Assembly (NCBI GenBank): GCA_031282735.1
Contig: JAITDE010000069.1
Coordinates: 1-64,000 of the forward strand
Length of the DNA: 64,000 nucleotides
Source of the DNA: Oscillospiraceae bacterium
GTDB lineage: Bacteria; Bacillota; Clostridia; Oscillospirales; Acutalibacteraceae
Reading direction: 5' to 3'
Under the pieces are notes generated by a model. The model saw only the letters and a list, made by a program, of their open reading frames with translations. It did not search any database and was not told where the DNA came from. Shown here piece after piece: positions 1 to 9,512 of the stretch. Both the position numbers and the translations under genes were made by a program. Numbering within the stretch: position 1 is the stretch's first letter; each line of letters opens with the position of its first letter.

Positions 1-693
1 ACGCGTCAAATTACAGGTGATTTTCCGTATTATATGGATGAAACCGTTCGCGCTGAGGGCAAAAACTTCCAGCTAATCCAAGGCGCACAGTTGGCGATCA
101 CATCCGACCTGAAGCTTGTGGAAAAAGCGGACGCGACGCGCATTGAAAACATGCAGGCCTACGGACGCCGCTTGGGGCAAATTTTGCTGGACATGGAAAG
201 CGGCGAAGCCGTTCCGGCAATGCTGAACATCGCCCACAGGCAATACCAAATAAAGATTGACAATCCGTTGCAATTGCTGATGTTCCGCCTCAAATTCATT
301 GAATCCACGGCAATCAAAAACGATTTTTGGGGATTGGATTTGGATCTGAAAACAGAAGTCGGCTACATGGAGATCGGCGACAAGCTGGCCGTCGCGATTG
401 TTCCCGGCGAAATGGAGCCCGCACTGCTTTACGGCGGCGGATTGACCAGAGAAAACGCCTATTCAGGCGAAGATTGGAACTACACACCCATGAAAACGAC
501 CGTCGGCGAAAGGGAAACATTGGTTTTCGGTTTGGCGAACGATCAATCGGGCTATATACTCCCGCCGAACGATATCAACAATTTTGTGCTGTTCGGCAAT
601 GAGGAAATCAACATTGCAAGTTCCGAGAGCGCGCCGAAGCTGCTGGAGAATTTTTCGGCGCTTGTCGAGAATACTAAGAAGAGTGCCAAATAA
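1..693 (+). CDS. Neutral/alkaline ceramidase-like protein, C-terminal part (5' truncated by window)
   Basis: The reading frame is open from base 1, before the first ATG at 34, so the N-terminus lies outside the window. The visible ~230 residues match the C-terminal part of the neutral/alkaline non-lysosomal ceramidase-like family of Firmicutes: a QGAQ segment near the start, an 'IVPGEMEPALLYGG' stretch, and 'FGLANDQSGYILPPND' close to the end. Family members are hydrolases of N-acyl sphingolipids or of unknown amides. The metal-binding N-terminal half cannot be checked here, so the substrate is open. The gene ends 204 bp before mcsA and is followed by a repeat, so it is probably a separate transcription unit. 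Confidence 0.7.
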   Translation, partial: TRQITGDFPYYMDETVRAEGKNFQLIQGAQLAITSDLKLVEKADATRIENMQAYGRRLGQILLDMESGEAVPAMLNIAHRQYQIKIDNPLQLLMFRLKFIESTAIKNDFWGLDLDLKTEVGYMEIGDKLAVAIVPGEMEPALLYGGGLTRENAYSGEDWNYTPMKTTVGERETLVFGLANDQSGYILPPNDINNFVLFGNEEINIASSESAPKLLENFSALVENTKKSAK

Positions 694-704
694 GTAAGCG
701 CTGC

Positions 705-800
705 TTTTTCTGAAGAAAAAACCGCAACGAAGCGGGGTTTGGGGACGACCCACCAAAGCCTCCTCCCATGGGGAGGGGGTTGGGGTGGGTAAAGCGCGTT
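705..800. repeat. Intergenic repeat: class A-like hairpin plus GC-rich palindrome
   Basis: A 'CTTTTTCTGAAGAAAAA' hairpin and a CGAAGCGG core lie directly downstream of the ceramidase-like gene. They are followed by an imperfect palindrome centred on CTCCTCCCATGGGGAGGGG with outer arms ACCCACC/GGTGGGT. The first part belongs to the repeat family seen elsewhere in the window. The second looks like a REP-type palindrome. No ORF fits here. Confidence 0.6.
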
Positions 801-897
801 GAATCATCAAACGCATCAATAAAAGCATCAATCAATCATTCATTGCAAAAATATAAAGATAACGCTGTTCCGGTATAACAGCAAAACGAGGCGAATC

Positions 898-1413
898 ATG
901 ATTTGTGAAATGTGCAAACACAATATGGCGAACACCGTCATCCGCGTGCAACACAACGGCACGGTGCAGGAACTGTTTCTGTGCTCCGCTTGTGCGCAAA
1001 CTTACGGCGTGGAAGAAGCGACGTTCGCCTCGCAGTTGGGGGAACTGTTTTCCGCAATGCTCGGCGCGTCGCAAGCCGTGCCTCGGCAAAAGCATGAAGC
1101 GTCGGCAGAAACCTGCGCCTTTTGCGGCATGAGCTTGCGCGAAATCCAAAAGAGCGGACACATGGGTTGCCCCATTTGCTACGAGACATTCCGCGACGCA
1201 ATTGCGCCGACATTGCGCAAATTGCACGGCGCGGCACAGCATCGGGGCAAAACGCCCGCGCACGCGCAAGCTGCGTCCCATCAAAACACGATTGCGGCAC
1301 AAATTGAGGATCTCCGCGCAAAAATCGCCGAGGCGGTCGCGGCGGAAAATTACGAGGAAGCGGCACGGCTGAAAGCTGAAATCCTCCGCCTTGAGCAAGG
1401 GGGTGCACAATGA
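898..1413 (+). CDS. mcsA: McsA, zinc-binding activator of the arginine kinase McsB
   Basis: 171 residues with four CxxC pairs (C3/C6, C29/C32, C73/C76, C91/C94) that would bind zinc, followed by a UVR-type helical hairpin at about 133-168. This is the McsA layout. McsA stimulates McsB, which marks proteins with phosphoarginine for ClpC-ClpP degradation. The stop overlaps the mcsB start (ATGA), so the two are translationally coupled. In many Firmicutes ctsR precedes mcsA. Here the 204 bp upstream contain only a repeat, and no CtsR heptad repeat was recognised. The start is the ATG at 898 after 'ACGAGGCG'. Confidence 0.93.
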   Translation: MICEMCKHNMANTVIRVQHNGTVQELFLCSACAQTYGVEEATFASQLGELFSAMLGASQAVPRQKHEASAETCAFCGMSLREIQKSGHMGCPICYETFRDAIAPTLRKLHGAAQHRGKTPAHAQAASHQNTIAAQIEDLRAKIAEAVAAENYEEAARLKAEILRLEQGGAQ

Positions 1414-2396
1414 ACCAATCTCCTTGGTACGCAAAAGCAGGCGACGTGGTGTTTTCCAGCCGTGTGCGTTTGGCGCGCAATGTGGCGGGTTATGCGTTCC
1501 CCGCGCGGTTGCCGCAGGCGGAAAAAGCAAAACTGCAAGCGCGCGTGACGCAGGCGGCAAAGGATGCCATGCCCGATTTGGTTGTGACGGATATGCAAAC
1601 CATTTCGGCGGCGGAAGCGTTCGCGATGGCGGCGCGTTGGGAAATCAGCCGTGGGTTTGCCGCACAGCAAACGGGAGTGCTGTTGTCCGATCAAAACAAA
1701 ACCGTCGGCATTATGGTCTGCGAAGAGGATCACATACGCCTGCAAACGCTGGAAGCGGGGTTGGATTTGCCGAAGGTCTTCGACCGCGCCAACAAAATTG
1801 ACGATGCCATCGCCGCGCGTCTGCCTTACGCTTTTGATGCCCAATTGGGCTATTTGACGCAATGCCCCACCAATTTGGGTACTGCCATGCGCGCGTCCGT
1901 GTTGTTGCATCTGCCGGCGTTGGCAAGCCTTGACCGCGTCGCCTTGCTGGGCGAAACGTTTGCTACATTGGGTTACACAATCCGCGGCGCGTTCGGCGAA
2001 GGCACGGAGGCGCAAGGCGCGTTGTTCCAATTAAGCAATCAGGTGACGCTCGGCATGGACGAGCAAACGGTGATCGCCGACTTGCAGGCGCATACATTGC
2101 AAATCATCGAAAAAGAACGCCGCGCGGCGGCACAGTGTTTGCGCCAGCCCAAAATCAAAGATCAAATTTGGCGTGCGTTTGGTATTTTGTCCGCCGCGCG
2201 GTTGTTGGAACACAACGAAGCCGTGCAGTTGCTTTCACTTGTCCGCATGGGCGCGGCGCGCGGCATTTTGCCTGTGCCATTGGAACGCGTCAACGCGCTG
2301 ATTCCGGGTATCCAGCCCGCAAGCATCGCCTTGTTGCCGGACGGAACGGACGCGGAAAAACGCGCGAATTTGGTGCGCGGCGCACTGGGCACATAA
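1410..2396 (+). CDS. mcsB: McsB, protein-arginine kinase
   Basis: 328 residues of the phosphagen-kinase fold. Family marks are the nucleotide-binding 'SSRVRLARN' near the N-terminus and 'TQCPTNLGTAMRASVLLHLP' in the middle, which carries the conserved cysteine and arginines of the catalytic site. McsB phosphorylates arginine residues of client proteins and hands them to ClpCP. It is slightly shorter than the usual ~350-360 residues, but the C-terminal arginine-rich end is present. The start overlaps the mcsA stop by 4 bp and has an AAGGGGG ribosome site. clpC follows 26 bp later, forming one operon. Confidence 0.94.
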   Translation: MNQSPWYAKAGDVVFSSRVRLARNVAGYAFPARLPQAEKAKLQARVTQAAKDAMPDLVVTDMQTISAAEAFAMAARWEISRGFAAQQTGVLLSDQNKTVGIMVCEEDHIRLQTLEAGLDLPKVFDRANKIDDAIAARLPYAFDAQLGYLTQCPTNLGTAMRASVLLHLPALASLDRVALLGETFATLGYTIRGAFGEGTEAQGALFQLSNQVTLGMDEQTVIADLQAHTLQIIEKERRAAAQCLRQPKIKDQIWRAFGILSAARLLEHNEAVQLLSLVRMGAARGILPVPLERVNALIPGIQPASIALLPDGTDAEKRANLVRGALGT

Positions 2397-2422
2397 ATCA
2401 ATGAACGATTGGAGAAAACACA

Positions 2423-4912
2423 ATGGCAGAGTATAAATTCAAAGGGTTCACCGAAAAAGCAAATCAAGCCATGAATTTGGCGATTGAAGCCGCCGAGGGG
2501 TTTGGGCACACGTTCATCGGCAGTGAGCATATTTTGCTTGGATTGTTGCGCCAACAAGACGGTGTCGCCTATTCGGTGCTGTCGTCGCGCAAAATCAGCG
2601 AAAAACACATTGTGGATGCCATCAAATTCAGCTACACTGTCGGCACGCCAACCGTGCTGTCGCCTTCGGACTTCACTCCCCGCACAAAACATGTGGTTTC
2701 AGAGGCGTTCCAGCTTTCGCGCAGCAGTAGCGTTGGGTCAATTGTGGGAACGGAACACATTTTGCTTGCGCTCCTGCAAGAGCGCGGCAGTGCCGCTTCC
2801 ACCTTGCTTGCGCAGCAAAACGTGCGCGTGTCGGATTTGATATCCGATATTGATCGCATTTTGAAAGGCGGAAGGGTGGAAGAGCAAGGGGTTGCAAACA
2901 ATATGGGCAATACGGGGCGTTCATCGCGCGGCGAACGCTCGGAAGCCGTCCGCACGCCGACATTGGATCAATTCGGGCGTGATTTGACGCAAATGGCGTC
3001 CGACCAAAAAATTGATCCCGTGATTGGGCGTGACGACGAAATCGCCCGCGTGATGCAAATTCTGTGCCGCCGCACCAAAAACAATCCCGTGCTCATCGGT
3101 GAACCGGGCGTTGGCAAAACGGCTGTCGCGGAGGGATTGGCGCTCAAAATCGCAACGGGTGAAGTTCCTGAACTTCTGCGCGGCAAACGATTGTTTTCGC
3201 TGGATTTGACGAGCATGGTCGCGGGGACGAAGTATCGCGGCGATTTTGAAGAACGCATTAAAACAGCCATTGAAGAGGTGCAAAAATCGCATAACGTGAT
3301 TTTGTTCATCGACGAGCTTCATACGCTGATCGGCGCGGGTGCGGCGGAGGGCGCGACGGATGCCGCGAATATCCTCAAGCCGTCGCTTGCGCGGGGCGAA
3401 ATGCAAGTGATTGGCGCAACCACCATGGATGAATACCGCAAGCACATCGAAAAAGACGCCGCGCTTGCCCGCAGATTCCAACCCGTGACGGTGGACGAAC
3501 CGAGCGAAGAGGAAAGCGTCGAAATTCTGAAGGGTTTGCGCGACAAATACGAAGCGCATCACAAAATCCGGATCACTGATGAGGCAATCAGCACGGCGGT
3601 GAAGTTATCGGCGCGTTACATCGGCGACCGCTTTTTGCCCGACAAAGCCATTGATTTGGTCGACGAAGCGGCCTCGCGTGTGCGGTTGCGGGCTTTCACC
3701 GCGCCGCCGGATATCCGCGAAATTGAGGATAAGCTACACGATTTGCAGGGCGAAAAGGATGCGGCTGTGTCGTCGGAGGACTATGCCCGCGCGGCGACGC
3801 TTCGCGAGGAAGAAAAGCGTCTTGCGCAGGAACTGGAAAATTTGCAGGAAAATTGGCACGGCGGCTCGGGTGATGCCGGCGGCGAGGTCAATGCCGATGA
3901 AATCGCCGCGATTGTGTCGCTGTGGACGGGTATTCCCGCCATGCAATTGACGCAGGAAGAAACGGAGCGGCTTTTGCACATGGAAGAGGAACTCCATCGC
4001 CGCATTGTGGGGCAGGATGAAGCGGTTCGGGCGGTTTCGCGGGCAATTCGCCGCGGCAGGGCGGGGCTGAAAGATCCCAAACGCCCCACGGGTTCGTTTT
4101 TATTCTTGGGACCGACGGGCGTGGGCAAAACGGAACTCTGCAAGGCGTTGGCCGCGTCGCTCTTCGGCGATGAGAAAGCCATAATCCGTTTAGATATGTC
4201 CGAATACATGGAAAAACACACGGTTTCGCGCTTGGTAGGTTCGCCTCCCGGCTATATTGGTTATGATGAGGGCGGTCAATTGACCGAAGCCGTTCGCCGC
4301 AAGCCGTATTGTGTTGTTTTGTTTGACGAAATCGAAAAAGCGCACCCTGATGTGTTCCACATTTTGCTCCAGGTTTTGGACGACGGACGTCTCACCGACT
4401 CGCAGGGTCGTGTGGTGGATTTCAAAAATTGCATCGTGATTATGACCTCGAATCTCGGCGCGAAGCTCATCACCAAACAAACGGGCGGCATTGGGTTTGC
4501 AAGCAGCGACGGCAAGGACGGCATGCAGGATCAATCTAAAATCAAGGATGCCGTCATGGGTGAACTCAAAAAGGCGCTGCGTCCTGAATTTTTGAATCGC
4601 GTGGATGACATCATTGTTTTCCATCAGCTCAACCGTGAGCAAATTTTGCAGATTGCGAAAAAGATGCTCCAGCAAGTCGCTTATCGACTATTGGAACGTG
4701 ATGTGCGCGTGCATTTTGATGATTCCGTCGCTGAACACATGGCGGATGCCGGCTTTGATCCCGTTTTCGGTGCGCGTCCCCTGCGCCGCGCAATTCAAAC
4801 GCAGGTGGAAGATTTGCTCAGCGAAAAGCTTTTGGAGGGCGAATTGTCGCCGGAAGCAAGCTATACCGCGCAATGGAACGGTAGCACAATGATCGTTTCG
4901 GCGGATGCATAG
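2423..4912 (+). CDS. clpC: ClpC, ATP-dependent Clp protease unfoldase subunit
   Basis: 829 residues with full ClpC architecture: a double Clp-N repeat (about 1-145), a first AAA+ module with Walker A GEPGVGKT near residue 226 and Walker B LFIDEL, a UVR-containing middle domain around 435-470, a second AAA+ module with GPTGVGKT near residue 563 and [11 protein letters not shown], and a C-terminal D2-small domain. It unfolds phosphoarginine-tagged substrates for ClpP. It is the last gene of the mcsA-mcsB-clpC operon, with GGAG 12 bases before the ATG. No anomalies were seen. Confidence 0.97.
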   Translation: MAEYKFKGFTEKANQAMNLAIEAAEGFGHTFIGSEHILLGLLRQQDGVAYSVLSSRKISEKHIVDAIKFSYTVGTPTVLSPSDFTPRTKHVVSEAFQLSRSSSVGSIVGTEHILLALLQERGSAASTLLAQQNVRVSDLISDIDRILKGGRVEEQGVANNMGNTGRSSRGERSEAVRTPTLDQFGRDLTQMASDQKIDPVIGRDDEIARVMQILCRRTKNNPVLIGEPGVGKTAVAEGLALKIATGEVPELLRGKRLFSLDLTSMVAGTKYRGDFEERIKTAIEEVQKSHNVILFIDELHTLIGAGAAEGATDAANILKPSLARGEMQVIGATTMDEYRKHIEKDAALARRFQPVTVDEPSEEESVEILKGLRDKYEAHHKIRITDEAISTAVKLSARYIGDRFLPDKAIDLVDEAASRVRLRAFTAPPDIREIEDKLHDLQGEKDAAVSSEDYARAATLREEEKRLAQELENLQENWHGGSGDAGGEVNADEIAAIVSLWTGIPAMQLTQEETERLLHMEEELHRRIVGQDEAVRAVSRAIRRGRAGLKDPKRPTGSFLFLGPTGVGKTELCKALAASLFGDEKAIIRLDMSEYMEKHTVSRLVGSPPGYIGYDEGGQLTEAVRRKPYCVVLFDEIEKAHPDVFHILLQVLDDGRLTDSQGRVVDFKNCIVIMTSNLGAKLITKQTGGIGFASSDGKDGMQDQSKIKDAVMGELKKALRPEFLNRVDDIIVFHQLNREQILQIAKKMLQQVAYRLLERDVRVHFDDSVAEHMADAGFDPVFGARPLRRAIQTQVEDLLSEKLLEGELSPEASYTAQWNGSTMIVSADA

Positions 4913-4913
4913 A

Positions 4914-4960
4914 TCTATATTTGCGCGGGTTGAATATGTTCGCGCGGAGCGTGGAAAAGT
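4914..4960. repeat. Degenerate copy of the GCGAAGCG intergenic repeat
   Basis: 'TATATTTGCGCGGGTTGAATATG' followed by 'TCGCGCGGAGCGTGGAAAAG' directly after the clpC stop resembles the linker and core of the repeat copies near 62.3 kb. It sits between the convergent clpC and spoIIR genes. No palindrome is visible here. Confidence 0.4.
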
Positions 4961-4969
4961 AGATTTCTC

Positions 4970-5647
4970 TCACAAATCGGACTGCGCGGTTTTCGGATTT
5001 TCCCCATGCAGCCATGCGAAAAAACTTTCGGCGAGTTCCACAATTTTAAAGCGGATTTCATATTTGGGATTGCTTTTGACGACGCGCAATTCCCCCGCGC
5101 GAAGCACCGCATCCAGCGAAGCCGCTTTGGATGTCGCCGCGGGCAGGCAAAGCGGCGGGAACATTACGCACCACCAGTTGCGCCCCGCTCCATCGCCCAA
5201 AACCACGCGAACCGCTTCGTAATGCCCCGCCGGCAAAGTGATAGTGTCATAGACACGCGTGTTGAAATACTCTGCGCCAATGGCGATGCGCACGTCGTAT
5301 TGCAATCCGTAGGATCTTAGCACGCGGCGCGCACAGTTTTCTAGGTATTCCTTGCGGGGCAAAATCGACGCCTCCGCTTCGTCTCGGCTGATGCTGCCGC
5401 CGAACAGATCGGCACCCTCTTCCAGCAACGCGTCGCGCACGGCAATTTTGACCGACTGATCGATCGCGCTGTCTGAGTTTGCAATCACATGCAAGCGAAG
5501 CACTTGCGTGCGTATGCCGACGCAACGCACTTGAAAGCTCACGATGCTTGCAAGGAACACGCAAACGGCGATCAGCGTGAGCTTGCGCATGATCACAAGC
5601 CATTTGTGCCGATGTTGTGCGGGACTGTGTAATTTTATGTATTTCAT
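4970..5647 (-). CDS. spoIIR: Stage II sporulation protein R (SpoIIR)
   Basis: About 225 residues with an N-terminal hydrophobic segment (around 25-45) suggesting export, then 'LRLHVIANSDSAIDQ' and, later, 'GAGRNWWCVMFPPLC', both hallmarks of SpoIIR. In spore formers SpoIIR is made in the forespore under sigma-F and is secreted to trigger SpoIIGA-dependent processing of pro-sigma-E. The ATG at 5647 is preferred over the GTG at 5650; an AAGGA lies about 12 bases upstream. It is convergent with clpC and divergent from ytvI. Its presence is the best single sign that the organism sporulates. Confidence 0.93.
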   Translation of the reverse strand: MKYIKLHSPAQHRHKWLVIMRKLTLIAVCVFLASIVSFQVRCVGIRTQVLRLHVIANSDSAIDQSVKIAVRDALLEEGADLFGGSISRDEAEASILPRKEYLENCARRVLRSYGLQYDVRIAIGAEYFNTRVYDTITLPAGHYEAVRVVLGDGAGRNWWCVMFPPLCLPAATSKAASLDAVLRAGELRVVKSNPKYEIRFKIVELAESFFAWLHGENPKTAQSDL

Positions 5648-5649
5648 CA

Positions 5650-5697
5650 CAAAAACCGTCCTTACTCTTGTTGCAAGGAGTATGGACGGTTTTTTTC
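5650..5697. repeat. Inverted repeat between spoIIR and ytvI
   Basis: 'AAACCGTCCTTACTC' and 'GAGTATGGACGGTTT' form a long, nearly perfect inverted repeat (one mismatch), followed by a T-run on the plus strand. It could be a terminator for plus-strand transcripts. It also contains the ribosome site and the candidate forespore -10 of spoIIR, so a regulatory role is equally possible. Confidence 0.5.
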
Positions 5698-5707
5698 GTG
5701 TTTATAC
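5679..5707 (-). promoter_or_regulatory. Candidate sigma-F/sigma-G promoter of spoIIR
   Basis: Reading the minus strand, GTATA is followed after 15 bases by GTCCATACT, close to the forespore consensus (GyATA, then GGnnAnAnT, or CATACT for sigma-G). It lies about 30-60 bp upstream of the spoIIR start. No good sigma-A promoter was seen for this gene. Confidence 0.45.
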
Positions 5708-5821
5708 AGACAAAAAAGATTTTCGCCTGTTCTTTTTGCCAAGCCATGGCAATCAATCGGCGTTTTTTTTCCTGTATTTGAAAATAACTTGGTAAAATCC
5801 GTGAAGACGCTCCGTAAAGTG

Positions 5822-5850
5822 TTGCATTTTGCGGGCGTTTGTTGTAAACT
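5822..5850 (+). promoter_or_regulatory. Sigma-A-type promoter of ytvI-thyA
   Basis: TTGCAT, 17 bases, TAAACT, about 50 bp upstream of the ytvI start. Confidence 0.55.
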
Positions 5851-5899
5851 ATAAAAGTGGTGTTCTTTTCGCGCGCAAAATTGATTGGGAGGAAACGCG

Positions 5900-7111
5900 A
5901 TGATGGTTGGAGGCAAAGCGGAATACAGGCTAACGCGCATTATCAACGTGGCATATTACCTGTTGATACTTGTTGGATTCTATTTGTTCATGCGCTACGC
6001 GTTTTGGTTGGTGTTTCCTTTTTTGTTTTCCTTTTTTGTGGCGATGCTCCTGCAACGCCCCATGAATTACGCCCTGCGCAAGATTAAACTCAAAAAGAGC
6101 TTTTCGGCGGTTTCTCTTGTGCTGATCTTCTATTTGACGATCGCCGCTTTGATCTCGCTTGTGGGTATGCGGATTGTTTCGGGTGTGCAAAGCTTCGCGT
6201 CCTACATCACAGGGCTGGTGCAGAACATTCCGGAGAGCTTGCCCGAGGTGCAGGAACGCATTGCCTTGCTCATCAATTGGATGCCCGCCTCTTTGCAGGA
6301 GACCATCAACGGCGGCATCGACAGCTTTGTCACGCGCTTGCTTGCGGGTGAAACGGCCGACGGTGAACAAGTTGGCGTTTGGCAGAGCTTTATTTCCAAT
6401 TTCAACATCGAATGGCTTAAAACGCCCATGAACAGTCTGCTTTCAACCGCCAGCAAAATCCCCGCCGCTGTCGTCGCCGTGGTGATCACGGTCGTTTCCA
6501 GCTTTTTTATGACTTCAAGCTACGACAGCATCGTCCAATTCATCAAGCGTCAGCTTTCGGTGAACAAACAGACCGCGCTTTCCGCCAGCAAGCGGATTAT
6601 GCTTTCATCTTTGGCGCGGTTGGTGCGTTCTTATTTGATCATCGTTTTGGTGACGTTCGGCGAACTGCTTTTGGGGCTGGGTTTTTTGATAGTCATCGGC
6701 AAATTCAACGACAGCAACGGCAGCAAATACTGGATCGTCATCGCGTTTGCGACGGCGTTGGTCGATATGCTCCCCGTCATCGGAACAGGAAGCGTGCTGA
6801 TGCCTTGGGCAATTTATAATATGATTATGGGCAACATCGGCATGGGCGTCGGATTGATTGTGATGTATGTTGTGATTATCATCGTGCGGCAGATCATCGA
6901 GCCGAAACTGATTGCCGCAAACTTGGGATTGCCCGCGATTGCGACGCTTGCGGGCATGTATATCGGGTTGCAGCTCTTCGGCGTGGTCGGTATGTTTGTC
7001 GTGCCGCTTTTGCTCATTTTGCTCAAGCTCCTCAACGACGAGGGTGTCGTCCATCTTTGGAAAACAGAACGAAGCGGTCAACCCGAACAAAGCAAAGGAG
7101 ATTCAGCATGA
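5900..7111 (+). CDS. ytvI: AI-2E-family / YtvI-like polytopic membrane protein
   Basis: 403 residues with about eight hydrophobic segments: two near the N-terminus ('YYLLILVGFYLFMRYAFW', 'FPFLFSFFVAMLL'), one around 75-95, and a dense C-terminal block. This is the layout of the AI-2E/PerM family. Similarity in the first 120 residues is closest to the sporulation integral membrane protein YtvI branch. Its molecular function is unknown. The ORF track starts at a TTG (5885) that lies within the ribosome site; GGGAGG at 5887-5892 points to the ATG at 5900. The stop overlaps the thyA start (ATGA), which is an unusual pairing. Confidence 0.8.
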   Translation: MMVGGKAEYRLTRIINVAYYLLILVGFYLFMRYAFWLVFPFLFSFFVAMLLQRPMNYALRKIKLKKSFSAVSLVLIFYLTIAALISLVGMRIVSGVQSFASYITGLVQNIPESLPEVQERIALLINWMPASLQETINGGIDSFVTRLLAGETADGEQVGVWQSFISNFNIEWLKTPMNSLLSTASKIPAAVVAVVITVVSSFFMTSSYDSIVQFIKRQLSVNKQTALSASKRIMLSSLARLVRSYLIIVLVTFGELLLGLGFLIVIGKFNDSNGSKYWIVIAFATALVDMLPVIGTGSVLMPWAIYNMIMGNIGMGVGLIVMYVVIIIVRQIIEPKLIAANLGLPAIATLAGMYIGLQLFGVVGMFVVPLLLILLKLLNDEGVVHLWKTERSGQPEQSKGDSA

Positions 7112-7938
7112 GTTATGCCGACGAAGCGTTTGTTTCGGCTTGCAGGCAGATACTGGACCACGGCGTTTGGGACACCGATCAGCGTGTCCGCCCCAAATGG
7201 GACGACGGAACGCCCGCTCACACGGTCAAATCCTTTGGCATTGTCAATCGCTATGATTTGCGCCGCGAATTTCCTCTGCTCACGCTGCGGCGTGTGCCGA
7301 TGAAAACCGCGCTGGACGAGCTTTTGTGGATTTGGCAAAAAAAATCCAGCAACGTGCATGATCTCGGCAGCCATATCTGGGACGCTTGGGCGGACGAATC
7401 CGGCAGTATCGGCAAGGCGTACGGCTATCAGTTGGGCGTGAAGCACGCATATCCCGAAGGCATGTTCGATCAGGTGGATCGCGTTCTCTGGTTGCTCAAA
7501 AACGATCCCGCAAGCCGCAGGATTATAACCAGCCTGTATGTACATCAGGATTTGAACGAAATGTCGCTTTATCCGTGCGCTTACTCCATGACATTCAATG
7601 TCAGCGGCGGCGTTTTGAACGCGATTTTGAACCAGCGGTCGCAGGATATGCTAACGGCGAACGGCTTCAACGTGTGCCAATACGCCTTGTTGCTCATGAT
7701 ATTCGCCCAATGCAGCGGTTTGCGGGCGGGCGAACTTGTGCACGTGATTGCCGACGCGCATATCTATGACCGCCACGTGCCGCTGATCGAAGAGCTAATA
7801 TCCCGCGAGCCATTCCCCGCGCCGACCGTCCGCTTGGACGAAAGTCTGACGGATTTTTACAGTTTCACCAAAGAGAGCGCCGTTGCGGAAGGATATCAAT
7901 ATCACCCGTTTGATGTCAAATTTCCGGTGGCTGTCTAG
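7108..7938 (+). CDS. thyA: Thymidylate synthase ThyA
   Basis: 276 residues. Converts dUMP to dTMP with methylene-tetrahydrofolate. The catalytic cysteine is C157 in 'SLYPCAYSMTF', and the phosphate-binding RSxD is 'QRSQD' (177-180). The Tyr-Pro-Cys-Ala form and 'MLTANGFNV' mark a variant also found in other Firmicutes rather than the E. coli 'PPCH' type. The ATG at 7108 overlaps the ytvI stop by 4 bp and has AAAGGAG 7 bases upstream; the ORF-track start at 7057 lies inside ytvI. No folA or thyX was seen in the window. Confidence 0.93.
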   Translation: MSYADEAFVSACRQILDHGVWDTDQRVRPKWDDGTPAHTVKSFGIVNRYDLRREFPLLTLRRVPMKTALDELLWIWQKKSSNVHDLGSHIWDAWADESGSIGKAYGYQLGVKHAYPEGMFDQVDRVLWLLKNDPASRRIITSLYVHQDLNEMSLYPCAYSMTFNVSGGVLNAILNQRSQDMLTANGFNVCQYALLLMIFAQCSGLRAGELVHVIADAHIYDRHVPLIEELISREPFPAPTVRLDESLTDFYSFTKESAVAEGYQYHPFDVKFPVAV

Positions 7939-8004
7939 AGCCGGATGCCGGATGTTAGAAACTGCGGTTTTGTGAACGCAAGCATAGATAATCATAAAAA
8001 GCAT

Positions 8005-8033
8005 TTGCTTTTTGTCGAAAAATCTGCTATACT
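8005..8033 (+). promoter_or_regulatory. Sigma-A-type promoter of the first LCP gene
   Basis: TTGCTT, 17 bases, TATACT, 44 bp before the start codon. It is followed by a short dyad, GCACTGGTCAGTGC. Confidence 0.7.
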
Positions 8034-8076
8034 GCACTGGTCAGTGCAAAGTGTGACAAGAAAAGGATTGTAACGG

Positions 8077-9459
8077 ATGAACGAGGAACCAAATGATTGG
8101 TCAGCGATTGCCTCTATTGACAAATCCAAAAGAACCACGCCCCAAAAGCGCAAACGCCTGTTGATCGCCGCCGCCGTTGCGGTTGTTGCGGTTGTGGGTA
8201 TCACGCTTGCCGCCGCAATTTCATACAGGGATCTTTTGGGCGGAATTACGGTTGACCCGGGAACCGTCCCCAGCGGCTACGCGCCTGAGACGGCGAATGT
8301 GACGGAACCGCCCGACCCGAATTTTGAATCCATGTATGACATCACCGATGCGGCAAACCTGAACAGCTTTTTGTATCAGTGGTGGAATAACGACGGCGAT
8401 ATTCTCTACAGCCGCGATGTGCTGAACGTTTTGTTGCTTGGGATTGATAATGACGACAATTCTGTCGGCACGGGGCGCTCCGACACCATGCTGATGGTGT
8501 CGATCAACAAAAAGACAAACGCCGTTACCCTGCTTTCGTTTTTGCGCGACAGCTATTGTTATTATGACGTCAACGGCACAACGCGATATGACCGCATCAA
8601 CACGTCGTTTCACCATGGCGGCGCGGCGGGTTTGATGGAGACCATTTCAAAGCTCTACAAAATCCGTGTGGACAAATATGTGAGCGTGGACTTTGAGTCG
8701 TTCCCAAAACTGATTGATGCCCTTGGCGGCGTGACGGTGGATGTGACGCAATCCGAGGCAAAATATATCAACCGCACCGCGCCCAGCATGAACAAGAGTT
8801 TTCCATTCGGCGAAGATGTGCTTCTCAACGGCAAGCAGGCGTTGGTTTTCAGCCGTATCCGCAAATTGGACTCCGAAATCAACCGAACACGCCGCCAGCG
8901 CAGTGTGATCCAAGCGATTTTGCAAAGCGCGCGCACGGCATCGATCGCCGAAGTTTACCGAGCGCTTGACCAAACGCTGCCGTATGTGAAAACCAACTAC
9001 ACCCGCACGGAAATTTTGGGATTGGTACCGTCGGCGCACAGTTGGCTCAATTACAGCATGGACGACCTATCTTCGCCGCTGCTCAGCGGCAGTGAACGCA
9101 CGGCGATCGGCGCGACCATCCGCGGCATGTCCATCTGGATTGTGGATTATCCCGCCGAAGCACAGCGTGTGCAGAACCTGCTCTACGGCAAAACGAACAT
9201 CAATCTGACGGACGACGCGGAGCGCAACGCCTACATCCGCGATCTTTTTCTCGGCGCGGCGGAAAAGGGGAGCACCGACTATGAACGTTTCGATAATCCG
9301 CAAACAGAAACGCAAACAGATAGCACAACAGAAAGCGAGGACGGCGGCACGGACATCGCTTTGAACGAAACCGAATCTGACGAATCGATGGAGGAAGCAC
9401 AAACGCAGACAAAATCGAACACAGATATGGGCGGGCAGTTTTGGGGCGGCTTGTTTTAA
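8077..9459 (+). CDS. LytR-CpsA-Psr (LCP) family cell-wall polymer ligase, copy 1
   Basis: 460 residues: a short cytoplasmic N-terminus, one membrane segment (about 28-50), then an extracellular LCP domain with 'NVLLLGIDND', 'GRSDTMLMVSIN', 'SFLRDSY', 'YVSVDFESFPKLIDALGGV' and 'QALVFSRIRKLDSEINRTRRQ'. LCP enzymes transfer undecaprenyl-linked anionic polymers to peptidoglycan, using the conserved arginines and aspartates seen here. The C-terminal ~80 residues are a low-complexity Thr/Glu/Asp tail. A paralogue follows after 53 bp, indicating tandem duplication. The acceptor polymer is unknown. Confidence 0.9.
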   Translation: MNEEPNDWSAIASIDKSKRTTPQKRKRLLIAAAVAVVAVVGITLAAAISYRDLLGGITVDPGTVPSGYAPETANVTEPPDPNFESMYDITDAANLNSFLYQWWNNDGDILYSRDVLNVLLLGIDNDDNSVGTGRSDTMLMVSINKKTNAVTLLSFLRDSYCYYDVNGTTRYDRINTSFHHGGAAGLMETISKLYKIRVDKYVSVDFESFPKLIDALGGVTVDVTQSEAKYINRTAPSMNKSFPFGEDVLLNGKQALVFSRIRKLDSEINRTRRQRSVIQAILQSARTASIAEVYRALDQTLPYVKTNYTRTEILGLVPSAHSWLNYSMDDLSSPLLSGSERTAIGATIRGMSIWIVDYPAEAQRVQNLLYGKTNINLTDDAERNAYIRDLFLGAAEKGSTDYERFDNPQTETQTDSTTESEDGGTDIALNETESDESMEEAQTQTKSNTDMGGQFWGGLF

Positions 9460-9512
9460 TAGAGCTGTAGAAAGAGAAACTCAATTTTTGAATCGATGAA
9501 GGATGTGACAGA

